A stretch of 64,000 nt of DNA from Gnetum montanum (GCA_015680685.1 MNCI01018957.1:249924-313923), one strand, 5' to 3'; shown: positions 47,576-61,770, numbered from the stretch's first letter. Numbers and translations: made by a program. Notes: generated by a model not told the origin, from the letters alone.

Positions 47576-48463
47576 TGATGAGTAATTCATGAGCGGTGGA
47601 GGTATCCCAACACTCTACCATACAAGTTACAAGATTTTATGCATGACCAGATTGTAATTTATGGATGGAGAATGTAATTATGCTAGTAATTGATGTTATG
47701 TTTAAGATCGCTATCTTCCCACTTTAAGTTAGTAAAATTTTGAGTGTATGGTTTAACTCTTAGCGAGACAGATGATTGGTTAATGTAGTAAGGCTCTTAA
47801 TGATCCTAATTGTAAACATGATTGAAGATAAAACCCTAAGCCTAGTTAACTAGGAAAACATAAATCTAACTTAGCATGATGTGATGGATATCTAGTGATG
47901 ATCTACTATACACGCCTTGGACTCATGTAGTTATTACTCGACTTACCAAGTGGTATTACTACTAAGCAAATCAAGAAATGCCACTACTGGATTACCAAAT
48001 AACTACAATTAGTGCTTGAAACGAGTTGTATCCATTCCAGTTACTAATAACATGTAAAATAAAGTGCTTGAAATGGAAATGATTTACTAAGAAAACAAGA
48101 AAATTATTCTAAGTAAACATAAAGTAAACTAAGTTGATGTTGCAATAATGAAAAGCAATCTCAATCTTTATTGCCAGTCATGAACTGTGTTCAAGTACAA
48201 TTCACTCAAATAAAAACACCAGATAACTGCTCAACACCACACTATGGGCATTCACTCTATTGCTAAACTATGTAACAAGACTACAAGAGTTCAACTAAGT
48301 GTTGGAATGGAAAGTTATCAATTGTGCATCCAAGTATTGGTATTTATAGGACTACACAAATCCTAAGACATTGAATCAATGATGATGTAAGATGGGCTAC
48401 GATATCATTGATATGACATTGTAGATATTATATCACATTATAAAAAAAAATTGGTTCTATCAT
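47576..48463 (-). repeat. 3' LTR of element 4
   Basis: Plus-strand TGATGAGTAATTCATGAGCGG at the left; TTGGTTCTATCA at the right, followed by the reverse complement of the PPT. The left boundary could alternatively be TCATGAGCGG at 47587. U3 (from 48463) has CTACAATGTCATATC and GATATCGTAG, then the TATA box CTATAAATACC (about 48345). Confidence 0.8.
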
Positions 48464-48663
48464 ACCCATGACTGACTAGAAACTTGTCCTCAAGTTAAAA
48501 GAAAATGAGGATGGAGTTCCTTACAAAATTGAGAGGTAGATTTAACTTGACATAATTGACTAATTACATGAGTCTATGAATGTCACATTGGTGTGTTTAC
48601 AAGATAACATAGTAAGCATGACAAGACAAAATAAAACAAAACTTAAAGTAGATTGATATAGCC

Positions 48664-51450
48664 TTATGTTTCTTGTGGTGGAGGCTCTTCCATTGACTTT
48701 TTTCCTTTATCATAAAGCTTCTAGAATTGGTATCTATTAAGAAGAATATGAGAGTTTTCCTTCCTCTATCTTGGGATCATGTACTATCCATGTTGATTGA
48801 CCAATGTTTGATGGAGTTAATATGTCCCATGGGCATGAAAGTTACAAGAACATCTTGTTGGCCTTCATATACCACACTATAAACTATCATCTCTCATCCT
48901 CAAAAGCCTTGGCCACCTTTCTTGATTCTTGGTAATCTAACATTTAGTGTGCCAAGTTCATTGCTATACCTTTTTGTCCTTGATAACTAGCCTTGACAAT
49001 TTCGAGCTTAGATTTTATAACATGTAGTTTCTGCAAGGCATCCTTCCAATTGACAAACTCCTTCTCGTACAGTGAGTACACAACTGCTACCTACTATTAA
49101 AGATCATTTCTTGGCCTACCTACTTTTAACATGGCCAAATTAGCATACCAAAGGTTTGATAATCCCATGTATTCTATTAGATCTTCTATTTTCAAGTCAC
49201 TATTCTTCACTTCAACTTGGTAAACATGAGCAAGGCTATCCAGGATGGGTTGCTAGTTTGGATTCTAAGCAAAGATTGAGCTAGTTTTGGCCTTTGTCAT
49301 CTAGATTTCTTTCTCATTGATTTTTTTGTAGTTTCCCACCTAATCTCTGAAGTGTTTCTGAAGCTTCTCATGTTTTTGGCCTTATTTTGATGTACGTTTA
49401 TTTCAATTGTAGACTTTTGTCAAATGTTGCTGATCTCTTCCATTAATAGGATTATGTTTTCTTTAGCCAATTTATTGATGTCCTAGTTGACTTTGAGGAG
49501 TTGTTCTTACAATAAATGGGTACTTTCTTTAATAACATTTTTTTGTTTTTCTACATTAGTCAATCTTGTATAATCTATAGCGAGTTTTTTGTTTTCTTCC
49601 TCTAGAGCTATGAAAGCTTTGGCATGTACATATGTCTACGATTTTCCAAATGATGTGTCCCACATAGCCTTCTATCTTTCCATCTCAATTTTGATGTTAT
49701 GGATAATGAGTTACCTCACCTAATCTATTCTAAATTTCTCAAGCTTTCCTGGGGCTACGAATTATGTAGGATCGCTTTTTTTAGCTCTTAGAGCTAGTAG
49801 TTCTTCTTGTAACCTCTACACCTTGTCCTCTACATGTTCAACCCTTGTTTTAGCCATGACTAACTTTCCTTTTATGGTGATGAGATCAAATTGCACTGCA
49901 GTGATATCACTAGGGATATTGAAAAGATTCTACATGACTTGGCCCATCTATAATAGTTTGTCTAGAACATCTTCATGCTTAACAAAAGTCATTGAAATAC
50001 CAGCTAACATTAGAGCATCTCTTGCTCCATAGATATCTACTAGTGGCATAATAGGAATGTTGAAGGATTCTAGGATGTGGTTAGTGATGACCTCTATAAC
50101 TCTTGTTACATCTCGATACTACATAACCACTATTGTGGCATCTTCACTAGTCTCTAGCATCACTTGGAATGATGCAGCATTTCTAGAAATCTATAGTGCA
50201 TTGTCATCCTCTTCTTCTTCCTACAATAACACTTGTCCACTGGCAAGATCTATAGAAACTATGGGCTAAACTAAGCTTTCTCTAACCTTATAAAGATTGG
50301 CATCCTTCCTTAATTTCCAATTAATGGTATATGTGATTTGACACAAATTGCTCTTTGAAGATCTATAGTCTTACGATAGCAGTGGTGGTGCTACAGTAAA
50401 TATTTGACCATTTGTTCTTGCTTGTTGCTACTACCTGGTAGTTAGTAGATTATTGGTAGGAGTTGATCTTGCAGCTTCCTCAATGCTCGCTAGCTTTTTC
50501 AGCTAATCTTTCTTTTTTTCTTGGGAGGGGGGAGGGGGGAGCAGCATTGATTTAGACATTTTAGGATAGGAAGCATTTTGGGCTTTTTTGAGGACATCAT
50601 TGGTATAGCCTAGGATTCCTGCATGTTTGCACAACTTCCTTATTAGGTAGGGGAATAGAAGTGTTGGTTTCCCCACCTTTTCCTTCTAAAATTACATCTG
50701 AATCTCAAGAAAGATTAGGGGTGCAATGTTGACATTAAACTTACCCATCAAGAACACACTTCATCTAGCTACATACATTGAGATTCATTTAAGCACTTTG
50801 TTGGGAATAGGTCATAAGTCCTAGTCTTGAAATAAATCTTTTCTTTTGCTAAAAGCTCACTATAATATTTGTTTTCTTTGCCATAGGTCCTCAACAACCA
50901 TAGTTTCTTTACATCAGTGTCTAATCTAGTTGAAATTTGTGCCACATTAGCTCCTTCATTTGGGATGTTGAAGGCTTTGGCAATTGCCTCTACTGAATAG
51001 GGTATTGAAACTCCTATATTTATAGCGGCATCATCTTGTCTATTTTTTCAAAATTGATAAACTTCTCCCAAGTATCATTCTGCACTACTAGACAATGTTG
51101 GCCATAAGGAAGATGCTTGGAGCTGTGTTTTAATCACTTCTAGGGTGAACTCCATGAATGGGCAAAAGTTAAATTCCATGATGACTGTGGACATGATGGA
51201 TTTTTGTTGGATGACCTAGAGGCATTCATTGAATAACATGAAGTGTTATCCCTATTCTAGTGTTAGTGGTGCCTCTACCTTTACTTGAATGGAGTGCTCA
51301 ATAGTAGAAGTTTGCTGGTGGATGCTAAATGATTGAGCCTCCTACTCTACATGTTTAGCTTATAGGGTTTGTTCTCCCACTTGGCTTCTTCCATGACTTA
51401 TTGTTCATTTGTCTTCTTGTTGAGAAGGTCCTTCAATCGCTAGTCTTTTC
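48664..51450 (-). pseudogene. ORF3 of element 4: coiled-coil protein, degenerate
   Basis: The minus-strand frame ends MEEPPPQET with the stop at 48666-48664. ISRNAASFQVMLETSEDA (about 50190-50137), NHILESFNIPIMPLVDIYGA (about 50085-50026) and EDVLDKLL match ORF3 of elements 1 and 2. Long Lys/Glu/Leu-rich heptads follow. Plus-strand open stretches at 49823-50269 are shadows. The C-terminal tail differs from the PSLPG ending of the other copies, which points to a distinct subfamily. Confidence 0.65.
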
Positions 51451-51959
51451 AGGGTTGTCTGTAATCAATAGGAGTTTAGGATTATTAAAGTGTTTTCATT
51501 ACTTTATAATGGTTCATTATCCTTATCATTCTCTTGGTTTGATCAAGTTCTTATCTTAGCATGATTGCAGAGTTAGAAAAATTTCAAAAAGAAACCACTT
51601 AAGTGTTATGCTTCTAATTATTATGACCTTTTATAGTTATTGTTTTCTTATTTATTGTGTCCTTGTTCGATTAGTATGGTTAATTAGAAGGATTAGTTAA
51701 GTCCTTTAGCTTAAATTTGGTTAGTTACCCATGATGTTCTTATTATTCTTCTATACTTACTCTTTATAATGTCTTCTAGGGATTAGAAAATATTAGCTCA
51801 AATTTTTATATGTGCATGCACTAGATCCCCCCATGACTAAGTTGAGCACTTTGGGATAAAAAGAGTTTAAGAATCATAGAAACCAAAGTTGTGGTGAGAA
51901 ATTTATCACTTCGGGAAGTTTGGTTGTCAGAGCTAAAAAAGACAACAAAAAATTCTCTT

Positions 51960-52095
51960 GTTGTAAAATGGAAAAATGAAAAGTTTTCTAACTCTTGTCA
52001 CATGTATATACTATTTTTTCTATGTGACATTGTGGATATGACATTGTAGGGCATACAATGTCTTAACTATGACATCATTGTCAAAAAATTTGAAA
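51960..52095 (-). promoter_or_regulatory. U3-like repeat module upstream of ORF3 (element 4)
   Basis: On the minus strand, units around ACAATGTCATA precede TAGTATATACATGTG (about 52015-52000). The plus-strand 15-mer GATATGACATTGTAG at 52035-52049 is identical to 48410-48424 in this element's own LTR U3 and was not noticed in the other elements. Confidence 0.55.
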
Positions 52096-52099
52096 TTTT

Positions 52100-53640
52100 T
52101 GATAATTTTTTCATGGAAAAAATGAGTCAATTGGATGATTTGGAAGACATGGAGACTATCTAGAGGATCATGGATCATAAATGATGCTTAGGATTTAAAA
52201 ATCTAGCATTTGAAAGTCTTAAGGAAGGAATTTTGGGCAACGAAAGCTTATTGAGTTGGTATGGGATGGATTGAAGATTCTAAATTGAATGGTATGGAAA
52301 GTATTTATTGAGTCTTGATCATATTGGAAGGCATAAGATGATGTGGAATTGCATGTCAAGTAGGAGATACAAAAGTTATACAAGTGGGTCCTCCCCAAAG
52401 CAGGCTTCATCCCTTAGTACCCTTGTATAACCATGCCTATAAGTGTCTGTAGGCACTCAAGGAGTTGAATGTAAGACATACCTATCTAGCAAAACACACA
52501 TGTTAATATTGTTAGATTCAGAAATAATACTATATTACACAAAACCATAAAGTTATCATTAAATATACAGTGAGGTGAAATAGAATGTAGAATGGACTAT
52601 AGAAATCAGGACATGACGTATCTTACCATAGGCATAATGAATCCTTATGTGTAATGTGTGGTTAAAGTAATCACTATCCTTTCTATCCAAGATTCAAACT
52701 AAGTCCAAATCACTTCCCTGTGACATTGCATTATTTCATCCCTGGGGATCACAACTGTAAGGCTATCACCATTAGAAGGAGTGTTACCACTTAGCACTAT
52801 TGTTCAGGAAAGGAATCTTTTAGTAGCATATTTTTTATTTTTAGATTTCTAAAAATCCACCTACCTTCAAGCATTAGTAGCATGTATTTCCAATGGGATC
52901 CCCAAAAATTGTTATTATGTGCTTTTTATTTTATCTTTACTGTGTCAACCTTACCATAGGAATACGTTCTGGCATAGGTAACATGTCTTTCTAGTGAAAT
53001 GGTAAGGCAACACTTATTGTACTCTTAGTTCCATTTTTTGTTAGAAATCAAGAGAATAATACATCCTTGACAATAGGATAGAACTCACAGTTGTAATCCT
53101 AGATAATCTACAATTCCCCTTGATGTCATGCCCTTTTCATTCCCACTTGGTTCTTCACTATTCTATCCAAGTATAATGATCACAGGTTTAATCTTACTTT
53201 TATTGTGAGAAGAATATCATTATGGCCATGGTAAGAACCTCTTATTTTTCGAATGGGTGGATGAATGTCATGGTCTCAATGTATAAATAATTAGTCCCTT
53301 ATGATTTAATAATATAGGGAAATCTTCACCTTATTGGAACTACATCTTGCTTTATTCTATGCATTTTATTGAAAACTCAACAAAAATATGTACAAAACAG
53401 GTATTGAAAATCATAGAAAAATGGTAAAATAGAAGAAGAATTTGGAAGATATTAAAGAATATCAAAATATTGAGAAATGAAAAAGTATAAAAGAATAAAA
53501 AGATATCAAGAATGTGAAACTTGGTAAGAAATGTCAAAAGATATAAAAAGAAATTATGAACCAAAATGAATTAGAAAACAAAAAGTTGAAAAGAACTTAT
53601 TAATTCCTAATTCAAGGTAAGAAATCTTCCCCACAACTGA
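52100..53640 (-). other. non-coding spacer of element 4
   Basis: It includes the conserved block (52380-52460, reverse of GGACCCACTTG) and, near 53629-53641, a purine tract in reverse (CCATGAGTTCAGTTGTGGGG). No coding sequence is seen. An extra purine tract in reverse occurs at 51824-51840. Confidence 0.5.
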
Positions 53641-53859
53641 ACTCATGGGTGAGGGTTTTAGAAATGGACCCTAGGTCCCCTAGATCATACACTATAGGTT
53701 TCTCATTTTATCATCCTTACTAATTTAGTTTTTCAGTTATTATCCTAGGTAATCTTGACGGTAATTAAATTATGATCATCTAAGGACCTATATCCTATTG
53801 GACTAGATGATCTTTCTATTTTAGAAGGTGCATCTATACTTGTTTATTTTTAAATTCAA

Positions 53860-54250
53860 ATTTTAACTCCTCATTTTAACTCTCTATTGGTGTATGATTA
53901 TGATTTAAGATTTCCTTGTATGAGTTCTTAGCTTGGGTCATTTTCTTAGGATAAGAGTTAATAAGTGAGTTAGATGGTTCCATGCATGTTTTGGATAGTT
54001 TTAGGTTCTCAATTTCTAGCCACTCTTTTGGTTTAGTGGCCAATGTATCCTTTTGTTCATACACCTATTCCTCATTTCTATTGTGGGCTAGTGTAAAGAC
54101 AATGTTGGCATTTGAAGTTTTGGTTCACAACTAAATTCTTTGCATATGTATGACTCCTTGCTCATCTTTCTTAGAGATTTCCATGGATAAATCTGTCATC
54201 CCTAACTTAAAATCTATTGTGCTAAGCCATGCTCTTCCCATAATGATAGG
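53860..54250 (-). pseudogene. protease, C-terminal half, and start of the RT linker of element 4
   Basis: On the minus strand, PIIMGRAWLSTIDFKLGMTD (about 54247-54190) and LSMEISKKDE match protease of element 2 (PIIMGRVWLSTVDTRMGIRD). A short linker with SKTCMEPSNSLIN follows, then a deletion. The reading is cut at 54251 by the LTR of element 5 and continues at 63422. Confidence 0.8.
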
Positions 54251-55093
54251 CAATGAGTAGTAAGCAGTTCCTATGCGCAACCATATGAATCACAAGCATT
54301 TAATAAGCGATCCAGGAAAATTCCATAAAAGTTAGCTCTCTAAGTATACCTTATCTAGGTAGTGAATCCTAAGGACATGATCATTGTCTTCTTAGTTCCA
54401 CTTGTGAGGTACAATGGTATGGTTAAGTATAACTGAGGCATATGATTTGTACAATTTTTATATTTTTATCTATTTTTGCTAAGTGTGAAAATAAAGTAAT
54501 TAAATGCTAATTAATCTAGTAAATATTTAATGCCTTAAATAATTCTAACATAAGCATCCATTCCCACCTATCGTACGCATTTGGAACACATTGCAACACT
54601 ACTAGGTTACCAAGCATAAGTGCTATTGGGATTATCAAGTGTTAATGTATACTCAAGGAGGTTGTACTTATGTGCATTAATTATTTGTATTTAATTAGTT
54701 AGTTAAATACATGAAAGTAAATTGCATAATAATAAAGTGCATTAAAGTAAATATTATGCTATTTCCAAGTGATGAAAGGTTTGTTAAGAAGATTGTCTTT
54801 ATTACCATTCACACTAAAGTGTGTAGGTACATCAATGCTTGAATAACGATCCATACACTTCTCAACTTCTACTGTGGGTACTTAGAAAATATTTTAACTC
54901 TAAAAAAAATAAATTGCAAGAGCTCTGCTATGCTACTAATGAACGAATGTAGTAAATGTGGTATGTGTAGGCATTTATATAGGCAAGACTAGAAACTTCA
55001 TTGATGTGTATGGATTGACACATCATCTCATGGGTTGATGGGATTGAATTGATGCATTCACATTGATGAAACCCAACCAATGATGATTCATTA
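54251..55093 (-). repeat. 3' LTR of element 5
   Basis: Plus-strand CAATGAGTAGTAAGCAGTTCC ... GATGATTCATTA, aligning throughout with 62578-63421. The TATA box CCTATATAAATGCC is seen in reverse near 54980. PPT CAATCATGGGGTTA follows in reverse. Confidence 0.9.
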
Positions 55094-55346
55094 TAACCCC
55101 ATGATTGATTGAAAACTAGTCCTTGAGTGAACAAAAGGAAGAACAAGATTTTTACAAAAATTGAAAAAGGTATGGAACCATTTGACTGACTAACCAAATA
55201 ACTTCAACTAACTTAGATTGACACTAAGTGCCCAAGTGTATAGATTTACAACTTTTTTCAAAAATAGGTGTTTATGAAAATAAAATTAAACAAAATTACA
55301 AAATTTGATAGCTGAACCCCTCTTATGGCTGAAGATGAGATAAAAA

Positions 55347-58080
55347 TTAAATGGTCCCAAGAGGTGGAGGTTGTTGAGGTGCTAAAGGACCTTAACCAGC
55401 CTCTAGTACACATCATGATTATGGTTAAGGCTATGGTGGTTGTGGCTATCCTAGTGCAGTTGCTATTGCTGGTAGAAGATGAAAAGCATCAAACAATGCT
55501 TTCATCTTCTTCTTTGTACTTTGAGGATCGTACATGGTTCACGCAACATTGCTGATGTGGACTGGTAGAGAAACATCCCACTAATAGGGCATTGCAAGAA
55601 ATAACTTCTTAATAATGACAAAGTAGGCAGTGAATTATTTTCATTCAATATCAAGCACTCTAATAGCATTCTACAGCTCTTGGTAGTCATTCATTCTCTT
55701 AGGAAGGTTCTCAACCACTGATCGTTAATCTATGAATCATGCTTTGAGAACTTTGAGTTTAACATTAGTAGTGTCCAACTTTTGTTTTATTTCCTTATGA
55801 TGCTTGAACTCAGCCTCATACAAAAGGTACAAGCTAGCCACTTGCTTTTGTAGTTTTGACCTTGGCCTCCGAATATTCAGCATTCCCAAGTTTGCTTAAT
55901 AGAGCTTGGATAACTCCATGTCCTCCATAATTTTCTCAATTTGTAACTCCTTGAGGTAGATTTCTACCTTGTTGTATGCATTCAATCCATCAAAGATGGG
56001 CTACCAGACATGGTCTCCTTGTTCGAGCTACTGGAGGACCTTGTTCATCTTTGCCTTCACTAGTTGGATCTCCTTTTCATTGACCTCTTTGAGAAGGTCA
56101 ACTTGGCCCATGTAGCTATTTTTAACACATTCAAATTTTAGGGCTTCATTTTTCTAGGCAGAAATATCAATTCTTAATTTCTAGCAAAGTGTTTGAACCT
56201 CCTCCATCAAGAGATTTCTTTTTTATGTAGTCAACCTCCTCATGTCCATGATCACCTTGAAAAGATGCTCTTGTTGTTATCTTAAAAATTCAACCGTGTG
56301 GTCCTTTTGAGTTTCAACGTTGTGTAGGTAGTAGTTCTCGTTGGTTAGAATAGCATTCTCCTTGTGTATCTCTAATAGGTCCTTTTGAGTGGTGTAGGCC
56401 ATGGCTTTTGCAATGGACACATCAAAGACCATACTTTCCTTAGTGTTTTCAACAATTTGAATTTTTCCTGAAGCTATAGGAAAGCTTCATCTCATGTGAC
56501 AGTTTGGTGGAAAATTGTGGGATCAGCTAGTTAGGCTCTTAGCTTCACAACCTTAGTAGACAACCTTTGGTTTACATTTTTGGGTATCTTGAGTTGGGCA
56601 TTTATAATGATGAGCTTGCCCCTAACTTCGAGTAGCACTAACTAGATTGTAGTGATGTTATCTGGAAGGTCAAAGACCTCTGAAAGTGATTGCTTGGTTC
56701 CAACCAGTCAGTTCAACACCTCCTCATGTTGGGCTACATTAAGTCTTCCACTTATTTTTCCTACAGACATTTGGACATCCTTGATTACAATAATGTCTAG
56801 CACAAATGCCATAAGAGCATTTAATTCTTCTCCAGCTTTGTCAACCACCACCTCTACCGTAGTCTCTTGCCCATGGTGCTACATCACCAAGATAGTTGTT
56901 CCCTTGTCACCATCTAGGTGTATTAAGAAAGTAGTAGGATTCCTAGAAATCTCTAGGAATTTTTGTTGTCCTGAAAGGGACACTGTTACTTCTTGGGTAC
57001 TAGGATTTGACCTTGTAGGCATCTACATCCTTTGGATAATAAATAGAGATGCCTTCTCCTTTGACTATTTGATTATGTGAGTGAACTCATTTAGATGGTT
57101 CAATGTTGGTCAATAGATACATGGTTCACCATCACTCAGTCTAGGCTATTGTTGATGTAGGAGCTACTCATGAATTTTTTGCATGCACTCAATGGCAGTG
57201 TGTGCCTGTAGCATTGTTTCCTAAGTGGTGGATTGTGGTGGTTGTAGGGAAGTACCTTTGTCCCATGCTAATTCTCCTTGAAGTGTTTCTTAATCTCTAG
57301 ATAGATTAGATGTGGAAGATTGACTAGGAATTTACCACTCAAAGCAGTGCATGCATGGGCAGAGAAGGTCATCACCTTGCTTGGCCTCACTATTCGATTG
57401 AGGTGGTAGGCTAAAATTTTGAAATATACCTTCTCTACCTTAATAAGTGTGTCATACTACTTGCAGTCAATCCCATAGTACAACTAGACCCACTCCTTTT
57501 TCACCTCTAGATCTGCTTATGTTGAGATTTCCACTAGCATTGCCCCAGTATCTAGCAACCCAAGTACCTGAGAGATAGCCTCCACCGAGTAGGACACACT
57601 AATGTCCTTGATCTTCACTATGGCATTCGACTATCTATTATTCCAAAATAGGTATACTTTCTCCATATACCATTCTCCACTTGAAGTAAGAATGGGCCAC
57701 ATGGTAGAACTCTACAGTTGTGTTTTGAATTATTTTGGAGCAAAGTCCAAGAAAGGACCAACGTTTAGCTTTTGAAGAATTGAACTCTAGATCACTTTGG
57801 AATGAATTTGCCTAAGGTAGGCATTCGTCAATGTGACATCAAGGTTTAGTCTTGGTCTTGATGCCTCTCTAGTGGGATTGCTCGATTTCAGCTTCACAAA
57901 TCTATTGGATAGATTCCACTTTAGGCTTCTTCCAAAGAGGTCATGTTGCATGTGTTCTAGCTGCTTATTCCTAGGGATGCTCCAACTATTGGCCCCTTCT
58001 AGTTCCTGTCCACTTGTCCCTCGATTGGGATGGTCTTACCTCCTATCCATGTTTAGTTCTGGGTGCCATTGATAATCACA
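55347..58080 (-). pseudogene. ORF3 of element 5: coiled-coil protein, degenerate
   Basis: This is the most complete ORF3 with element 1. The N-terminal domain (about 57640-57320) has SVSYSVEAISQVLGLLDTGA, an ADLEVKKEWV stretch, KVYFKILAYHLNRIVRPSKV and MTFSAHACTALSGKFL, all matching element 1 at 6440-6740. The coiled coil occupies about 56900-55700. The Pro/Gln-rich end stops at 55349-55347. Plus-strand open stretches at 56652-57080 and 57833-58072 are antisense shadows. Confidence 0.7.
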
Positions 58081-58494
58081 ACATGATTAAGGATTAGCAT
58101 TTGATGTGTAACATGGAACACTTGGATACCTTTTCTCTTTGATTTGCTACACTTTGGCTATGTTGTGATTATGGAAAATTTATTACTTTTAATATTATTT
58201 TATTTAGATGGCTACCAAAGTTCATTGGAAAAGTTTAACTCTTAATGAATTAGTGATTTTAATATTATTTTATTAGTTAAAATTTGTGGGAGTTAGAAAA
58301 ATTTCAAAGAAATTTTCATTAGAAACCTAAACTTTATAGCCCCCATGATGTAAAGTTCACCTCCAGTAGCTATAGGATTGAAGAACAGGGTTAATCGGAT
58401 AAGCGGTTCATGAGTTATGGGATTTGGAAGGCTCTAGGATTTCAAAATAGCAAAAAGTCCTTGGGTGTTTGAGAGGAAATGATAAAAAATTGTC

Positions 58495-58600
58495 TAAGTG
58501 TTGTGCTATTTATAGATGGATTATATACTGCATTAATGTAATCACATCAACGTAGGTGGTTGCGTCCACGGGGTCACGTTGACGTAGCCATAGGTGAAAA
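58495..58600 (-). promoter_or_regulatory. U3-like repeat module upstream of ORF3 (element 5)
   Basis: On the minus strand, GGCTACGTCAACGTGACCCCG and ACCTACGTTGATGTG units precede AATGCAGTATATAAT and CTATAAATAGCAC. The unit-AATGCAGT-TATA order is the same as in element 2's internal module and LTR. Confidence 0.55.
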
Positions 58601-60036
58601 TTTTTGTACTTGAAAATCTAAGTGAAAAAAAAAAGATTTTTTGTATAAAATTAAAGTCTAAGGGAAGCTAGAAATGCCTAGAGCATGATGAAATACTTGA
58701 AGAGGGCTAGAATATGCTCAAAAAGGGAGATTTAACTAGGAGAAGTTGGTTAAGGAGTGTAAAATTAGATGTAATCGATGTGGAGTGTAGAAGATATGAA
58801 AGAAAAAATGCCTAAGAAATGAGGAACTTAATCAATCCAACCAAGGAGTATGGAAGTGGGTCCTCCCCATAGTAGGCTCATGCCCTTAATGCCCTTGCAT
58901 GCCCTCAAACCAAGGAGTCTATGGGCCCCATGGATGGTTAATGTTTATGGTTAGTTAAGGACCAAATTGCCAAAGAAATCATTAGAGAACTTTGACTGTA
59001 TTAAATAAAGACATTGAAACAAACATGAGAAAGTTAATGAGGTGAGTGATGGAGAGCATAGGTGGATGAGAGAGTGTGTGGAATGGAGTTCCATATCATG
59101 GTCACATGAATTCCCTTATGGATTTTGTGGTTAATATGACTTGGTAACATCCATCATTAGTTTGAATTAAGACCAACTACTTTTAGTGACTTCAAATTGA
59201 TACTCTTGGACTAGTCCATCCCCAAAGGCATAAGAATATCCCCATAGATTAATCAAAATTCCAAAAAGAGAAGAAAAGAGAAGTAGGAAGTGAGAAGGAT
59301 CTTAGTTAGAGGGGTGCCTTTAGGGATGGGTAACATGTCTTTCCAGCCCCATAACTAGTGCTTGTAGCCTATTATTGAGTCTCATGGGTGTGTTTTGAAT
59401 TCCCATTATTCATTTTGTTTTGTGTTTTTTGTGTGTTTCTGGATGGGAACCACACCATGCAAAGACTTAACTTCCTATTATTGGTTGACATAGGAATGAC
59501 AAAGGACCTATGAAGATACTAATGCATCCTAGAGGGTAGGCAAGTACAAAAAGTGTCAAATCACCTTGAAGTCACAACCTTGTCTATCCATTGAATCCAT
59601 CCCAAGTTTGGAAACTACCAAGGTCATAAATTCATTATAAGCTTCATTCTAAGAAGAGATCTCATACTTCCAAAATAAGGAAACACCATAGAGTTGTGTA
59701 GATTGGTGGGTGATGTGGACTCACTACTTGTTAACATGAAAAGAAACAATGTCTTAGTTATTAACATTAAATTTCAAAGAGAGAATCCAAACATTTGCAA
59801 TAAAATAACATTAAAAGGTACAAACCACCATTAATTAGTAGCTACAATTGCACCAAGTCTTGGTGGCAAGAAATGAAGAAATACATAAGACAAAGTGCAA
59901 ACTAAATAAGGTAAAATATAGAAAAAATTGTAAAATACTCAAGGAAGAGAAGACATACTAAAAATGGTGTAAAAAAATTGGTAAAAAATAGAAATAATGA
60001 AAAATTGATAAGCCACTTTATTTTTTTAGCATGGAT
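58601..60036 (-). other. non-coding spacer of element 5
   Basis: It contains the conserved blocks seen in the other copies (58850-58945; reverse of AGTGAGTCCACATCA near 59715). No coding sequence is seen. Confidence 0.5.
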
Positions 60037-60089
60037 GGCCATCTCCCCCATGATTAAGTTGGAAGGAAGAGATTTGAAAAATCAAGATT

Positions 60090-61770
60090 GCTTATCCATT
60101 TGTTGAGGTGTTGCAATCACTGGCTCTCTTGGGTTCTTGGAAAGGATTCACTTGTTGTGTGTTGACTAGGAGTTTCTTATTTGGGCTTTTAGGTTTGTAA
60201 ACTAACATGGCCTCGGATGGAAAAATTTCATAGATAATATAAGATCCCTCCCATAACATTTGAAACTTAGTTTCTTGTGGTATGTGCATGAGATTCCAGT
60301 ATAGGACCTTATCTCCTAGTTGAAATTTTACTTTTCAAATTTTGAGGTCATGTTATTGTTTATTTTATGCCTTCTATACTTCATTGGATGATAGGGCCAC
60401 TATTTAGTTCTCATCTAGCACATTGAGATGCATGAACTATTCTTTTTGTGCAAGGATCAATTCAAGGATAAGGTTACAAGTTGTTGAAAGTGTATGGATT
60501 TTTGTTTGAATAGGAAGTGTTGGTAATTTTCTGTACATGAGCTCATAGGAAGAGTAGCTAATAGAAAGTTTCCATGTAAAGAAATAGAACCAAAGGGCAT
60601 CATTGAGTTTGGTACTCCAATCCCTCATATATTTACAAATGATCCATGTTATTATTTTTGGTATATTGCTATTAGTAACCTCTACTTGACCATTGGCTTG
60701 GGGTGGTATGGAGTTAGTTTATTTTCAACCCCTAAGGGTTACATGAACTTTTGAAAAGTGATGCTTGTAAAATGAGTTTTGTTGTCATAAATAACTGCAT
60801 GTGGCATCCCAAACCTATTTACAACATGCTATTGTATAAACTGTGCTACTGCAAAGGATGTGCAATCAATGATGGCTGTAGCTTCTACTCATTTTGTATA
60901 GTAATCAATAGCTACAATGATGTACACCTTCCCATTGGACATGAGAGTGATGGACCCCATGAAATCGATGCCTCAAATGTTGAAGGGCTCTAGTGGTTGG
61001 ATCCACTATTGAGGCCCCTCCATATGAGTGGTCATTCCACCATCACATTGATAGCAATCACAAGAGTAGACAAAATGATGGGAAACCCTAAAAACTGTTG
61101 GCTAATAATATCCTACCATGAGGATGTTAATGATCATTCATCTCCTAACATAATGGCCCCCACAAGGACCCTCATGTGCATCTTGGAGAACATGTAGTTG
61201 ATCCTCATTAGGAACACACCATCGAACCAGGCCATTAGTGCACATCTTGTAAAGGTATTTGTTGATTTCCATGAAGTTTTTGACTTGGTGAAGAGACTAT
61301 AATTTCTTCTTGTTGTCCCACTCTTGTGGCATATCATATGTGAGAAGATAGGTAAGGATGCCATCGTACCACTTATCTTCCTTGGGCTCTTGTTCAGTAA
61401 TAGCTCCAAAAAAGAGGAGTTCATTAGGAAATTGATCTAAAAGTGGGCTCTTCTTCTCTTTGTTGTTCCATTGTAATTAATATAAGAGGTCAACTACCAA
61501 GTTCTCCATTTCCTTCCTGTCCACCATGGTTAAGTCAAACTCTTACAAGATTACCAACTACCATATGACACAAGGGCTCACCATTAGTTTATTCATTAGA
61601 AACCTAATTGCATTATGATTAGTGTGCACAAATACTTTGTGCCCTAGCACATAGTGTTGGAATTTCTATAAGGTGTACACCATTTCCATTAATTCTTTCT
61701 TAGTGATGGTGTAGTTTAGTGATGCATCCATAATGTTCCTACTCATACAATGGATGTAATAGGGACATTT
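60090..61770 (-). pseudogene. RNase H end and integrase of element 5 (degenerate)
   Basis: On the minus strand: WYDGILTYLL (about 61365), the zinc site HEGPCGGHYVRR ... CDCYQC (about 61180-61040), GIDFMGSIT (first Asp kept, about 60975), YDNKTHFT (second Asp kept, about 60795), then frameshifts and an integrase C-terminus with NPHIPQ-like linker text near 60290. Protease and RT are missing. Confidence 0.75.
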
